From positions 1 through 5,888 of the forward strand of contig JAHJSO010000233.1 in the NCBI GenBank assembly GCA_018830385.1: a stretch of DNA of 5,888 nt, read 5' to 3'. Position 1 is the stretch's first letter. Every line of letters starts with the position of its first letter. This stretch comes from Elusimicrobiota bacterium. GTDB lineage: Bacteria > Elusimicrobiota > Endomicrobiia > CG1-02-37-114 > JAHJSO01. Shown piece by piece: positions 4,600-5,888 of this stretch. Below the pieces are notes generated by a model. It was given only the letters and a program-made list of their open reading frames with translations. It was not told where the DNA came from and ran no database searches. The translations under genes and the position numbers were made by a program.

Positions 4600-5888
4600 A
4601 TGAATTTTTATCAAATAAAAGCACGAAAATTGATATTCAGAATTATGTTTTTTGCGATAATTATTGCAGGAGTTTTTGGGTTTTCGGGCAATGTTTTTGC
4701 TGTTTATAATACGAGCGGACTTTTGCGGTCAACCAATTTGCTTTCAGGAACCAGTGGCGCAGCTTCCATAGACAGCTTTGGCTATACTGTTTCAGCTATT
4801 CCGGCCAATACGACTCTGCAGATTAATTTTACGGGCGACGGCGGCAACTGGTATGCCGCGGACGGAACCTTAGACGGCTGGACCTCGCTGACAGTTGGTT
4901 CAAATTCAATTGTTTTGTCCGGATTACCATGGCAAGGAGCGTATTTCGCTTATAAAATTTATATGACATCTGATGGTTCTGACACCCCTGTTTTAGATTC
5001 AATAACATTTAATTATACGGCCTATGACGCAAGCAGAGGAGTGGAAATTTCTTATCCTGCGAGCGGATCGTTGATTTCAACCAACTTGTTTGACGGCGTA
5101 GGCTCTGTTGCCAGCGTAGACAGTTTTGATTATATAGTTTCAGCTATGCCAGCTGGCACTGGCGTCGTAATTCAGTTTAGCCAAGATCAAACGAATTGGT
5201 ATGGTTCGGACGGGATTTTAGATAACTCCGACACGTTGTCTGCTGGATCAAATAATATTGGTTTGTCTGGGCTTGAGTGGTCTGGGGCTAATTTTTACTA
5301 CAAATTAACGTTCACTTCTGATGAATCCAACACCTCTGTTTTAACTTCAATAGCCGTGAATTATACAGATGATGCCACTGCCCCAACCACCACCCCAACA
5401 GCAACAGCAGGAGGAGCAAGCTACACTTTTGACACCTGGACCAATAAGACAAGCCTGTCTGTCCTATTGACCTGCGCTGACAACGCAGGCGGAGTGGGGT
5501 GCGCCACCACATATTACTGCCAAGACACCGCCAACACTTGCACCCCAACCACAACGTATTCCAGCGCGGTCGCTGTTTCCACCGAAGGCACATCCTATAT
5601 CCGTTATTATTCCACAGACACAGTGCCAAACTCAGAAACAACAGCCAGCCAGATAATAAAGATAGACACCACAGCCCCGGTTACAGCATTCAGCTCAACC
5701 CGAAGCACAAACAACATCACAGCCACCCTGACCTGCGCAGACTCTGGTTCCTCGTGCTCTGTCACATATTACTGCACAGATTTAACTAATGAATGTACCC
5801 CCACCACTGCCTACACATCAGCAGTTAGTTTATCTATTTCCCAAAACACATACTTTAGATATTATTCAATTGACTTTGTATCAAACTC
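4600..5888 (+). CDS. Large secreted repeat protein with beta-sandwich domains, 3'-partial
   Basis: The frame is open from ATG 4600 to the window edge (429 codons seen). AAGGA at 4594-4598 is a Shine-Dalgarno-like sequence, though very close to the ATG. Residues about 11-34 form a signal peptide ending VFA, with cleavage likely after Ala34. Two related ~105-residue repeats follow (about 36-140 and 152-256), each with STNL, a DSF-Y-VSA-P segment, NWY-DG-L, L-G-L-W and TSD-S-T-VL-SI ending NYT. After a Thr/Pro-rich linker, two copies of a cysteine-rich Ig-like/chitobiase-C-type repeat have Cys at 292, 301, 307, 314 and at 379, 386, 392, 399, with TYYC and YIRYYSTD / YFRYYSID. It is probably an extracellular adhesin or envelope protein; no enzymatic motif is seen. 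If the RT frame is restored, the genes overlap by 4 bp and are likely co-transcribed. Confidence 0.85.
   Translation, partial: MNFYQIKARKLIFRIMFFAIIIAGVFGFSGNVFAVYNTSGLLRSTNLLSGTSGAASIDSFGYTVSAIPANTTLQINFTGDGGNWYAADGTLDGWTSLTVGSNSIVLSGLPWQGAYFAYKIYMTSDGSDTPVLDSITFNYTAYDASRGVEISYPASGSLISTNLFDGVGSVASVDSFDYIVSAMPAGTGVVIQFSQDQTNWYGSDGILDNSDTLSAGSNNIGLSGLEWSGANFYYKLTFTSDESNTSVLTSIAVNYTDDATAPTTTPTATAGGASYTFDTWTNKTSLSVLLTCADNAGGVGCATTYYCQDTANTCTPTTTYSSAVAVSTEGTSYIRYYSTDTVPNSETTASQIIKIDTTAPVTAFSSTRSTNNITATLTCADSGSSCSVTYYCTDLTNECTPTTAYTSAVSLSISQNTYFRYYSIDFVSN

Noticed and set aside
5312..5789. Open frames on both strands within the large secreted protein
   Set aside because: They lie in a low-complexity ACC/CCA-rich stretch of the 4600 frame, and their His/Arg- or Trp/Leu-rich translations show no domain.

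Overview
The window carries a diversity-generating retroelement (DGR): a cassette in which a reverse transcriptase copies an invariant template repeat (TR), mutates its adenines, and the mutated copy replaces the matching variable repeat (VR) at the 3' end of a target gene. All parts are visible on the + strand: a VR-bearing target (905-1723, VR 1535-1722), the accessory protein Avd (1772-2113), the TR (2293-2480) and a DGR-type reverse transcriptase (3433-4551). VR and TR align without gaps over 188 bp and differ at 25 positions; every one is an adenine in the TR.

The organism is probably an uncultivated bacterium of the Candidate Phyla Radiation (Patescibacteria), or less likely a DPANN archaeon. 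This is inferred from the style of the RT and Avd, the FISUMP-type targets, small AT-leaning genes with weak or no Shine-Dalgarno sequences, and secreted repeat proteins. No marker gene is present to prove it.

Layout: 3-875 is the end of a FISUMP-domain protein open to the left, related to the DGR target but not matching the TR. 905-1723 is the DGR target, a secreted or membrane-anchored FISUMP protein whose last 62 residues are the diversified part. Then come avd, a 180-bp non-coding leader, the TR, and a strong inverted repeat. Between TR and RT, where most DGRs have little, lie foreign genes: a truncated BRO-N protein (2558-2941), a small GIY-YIG nuclease (2934-3221) bounded by inverted palindromic repeats, and what looks like the tail of the same BRO gene (3318-3443). 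I read this as a BRO gene broken by a palindrome/GIY-YIG cassette. The RT follows, and from 4600 a large secreted beta-sandwich repeat protein runs out of the window.

Points beyond a routine DGR: (1) a palindromic element of the same family is inserted in frame inside the RT, and another palindrome lies in frame inside the first CDS; (2) the RT ends in a G8 tract, and a one-base slip there restores a plausible RT C-terminus and a 4-bp ATGA overlap with the next gene; (3) the GIY-YIG gene and its flanking palindromes look like a mobile unit.
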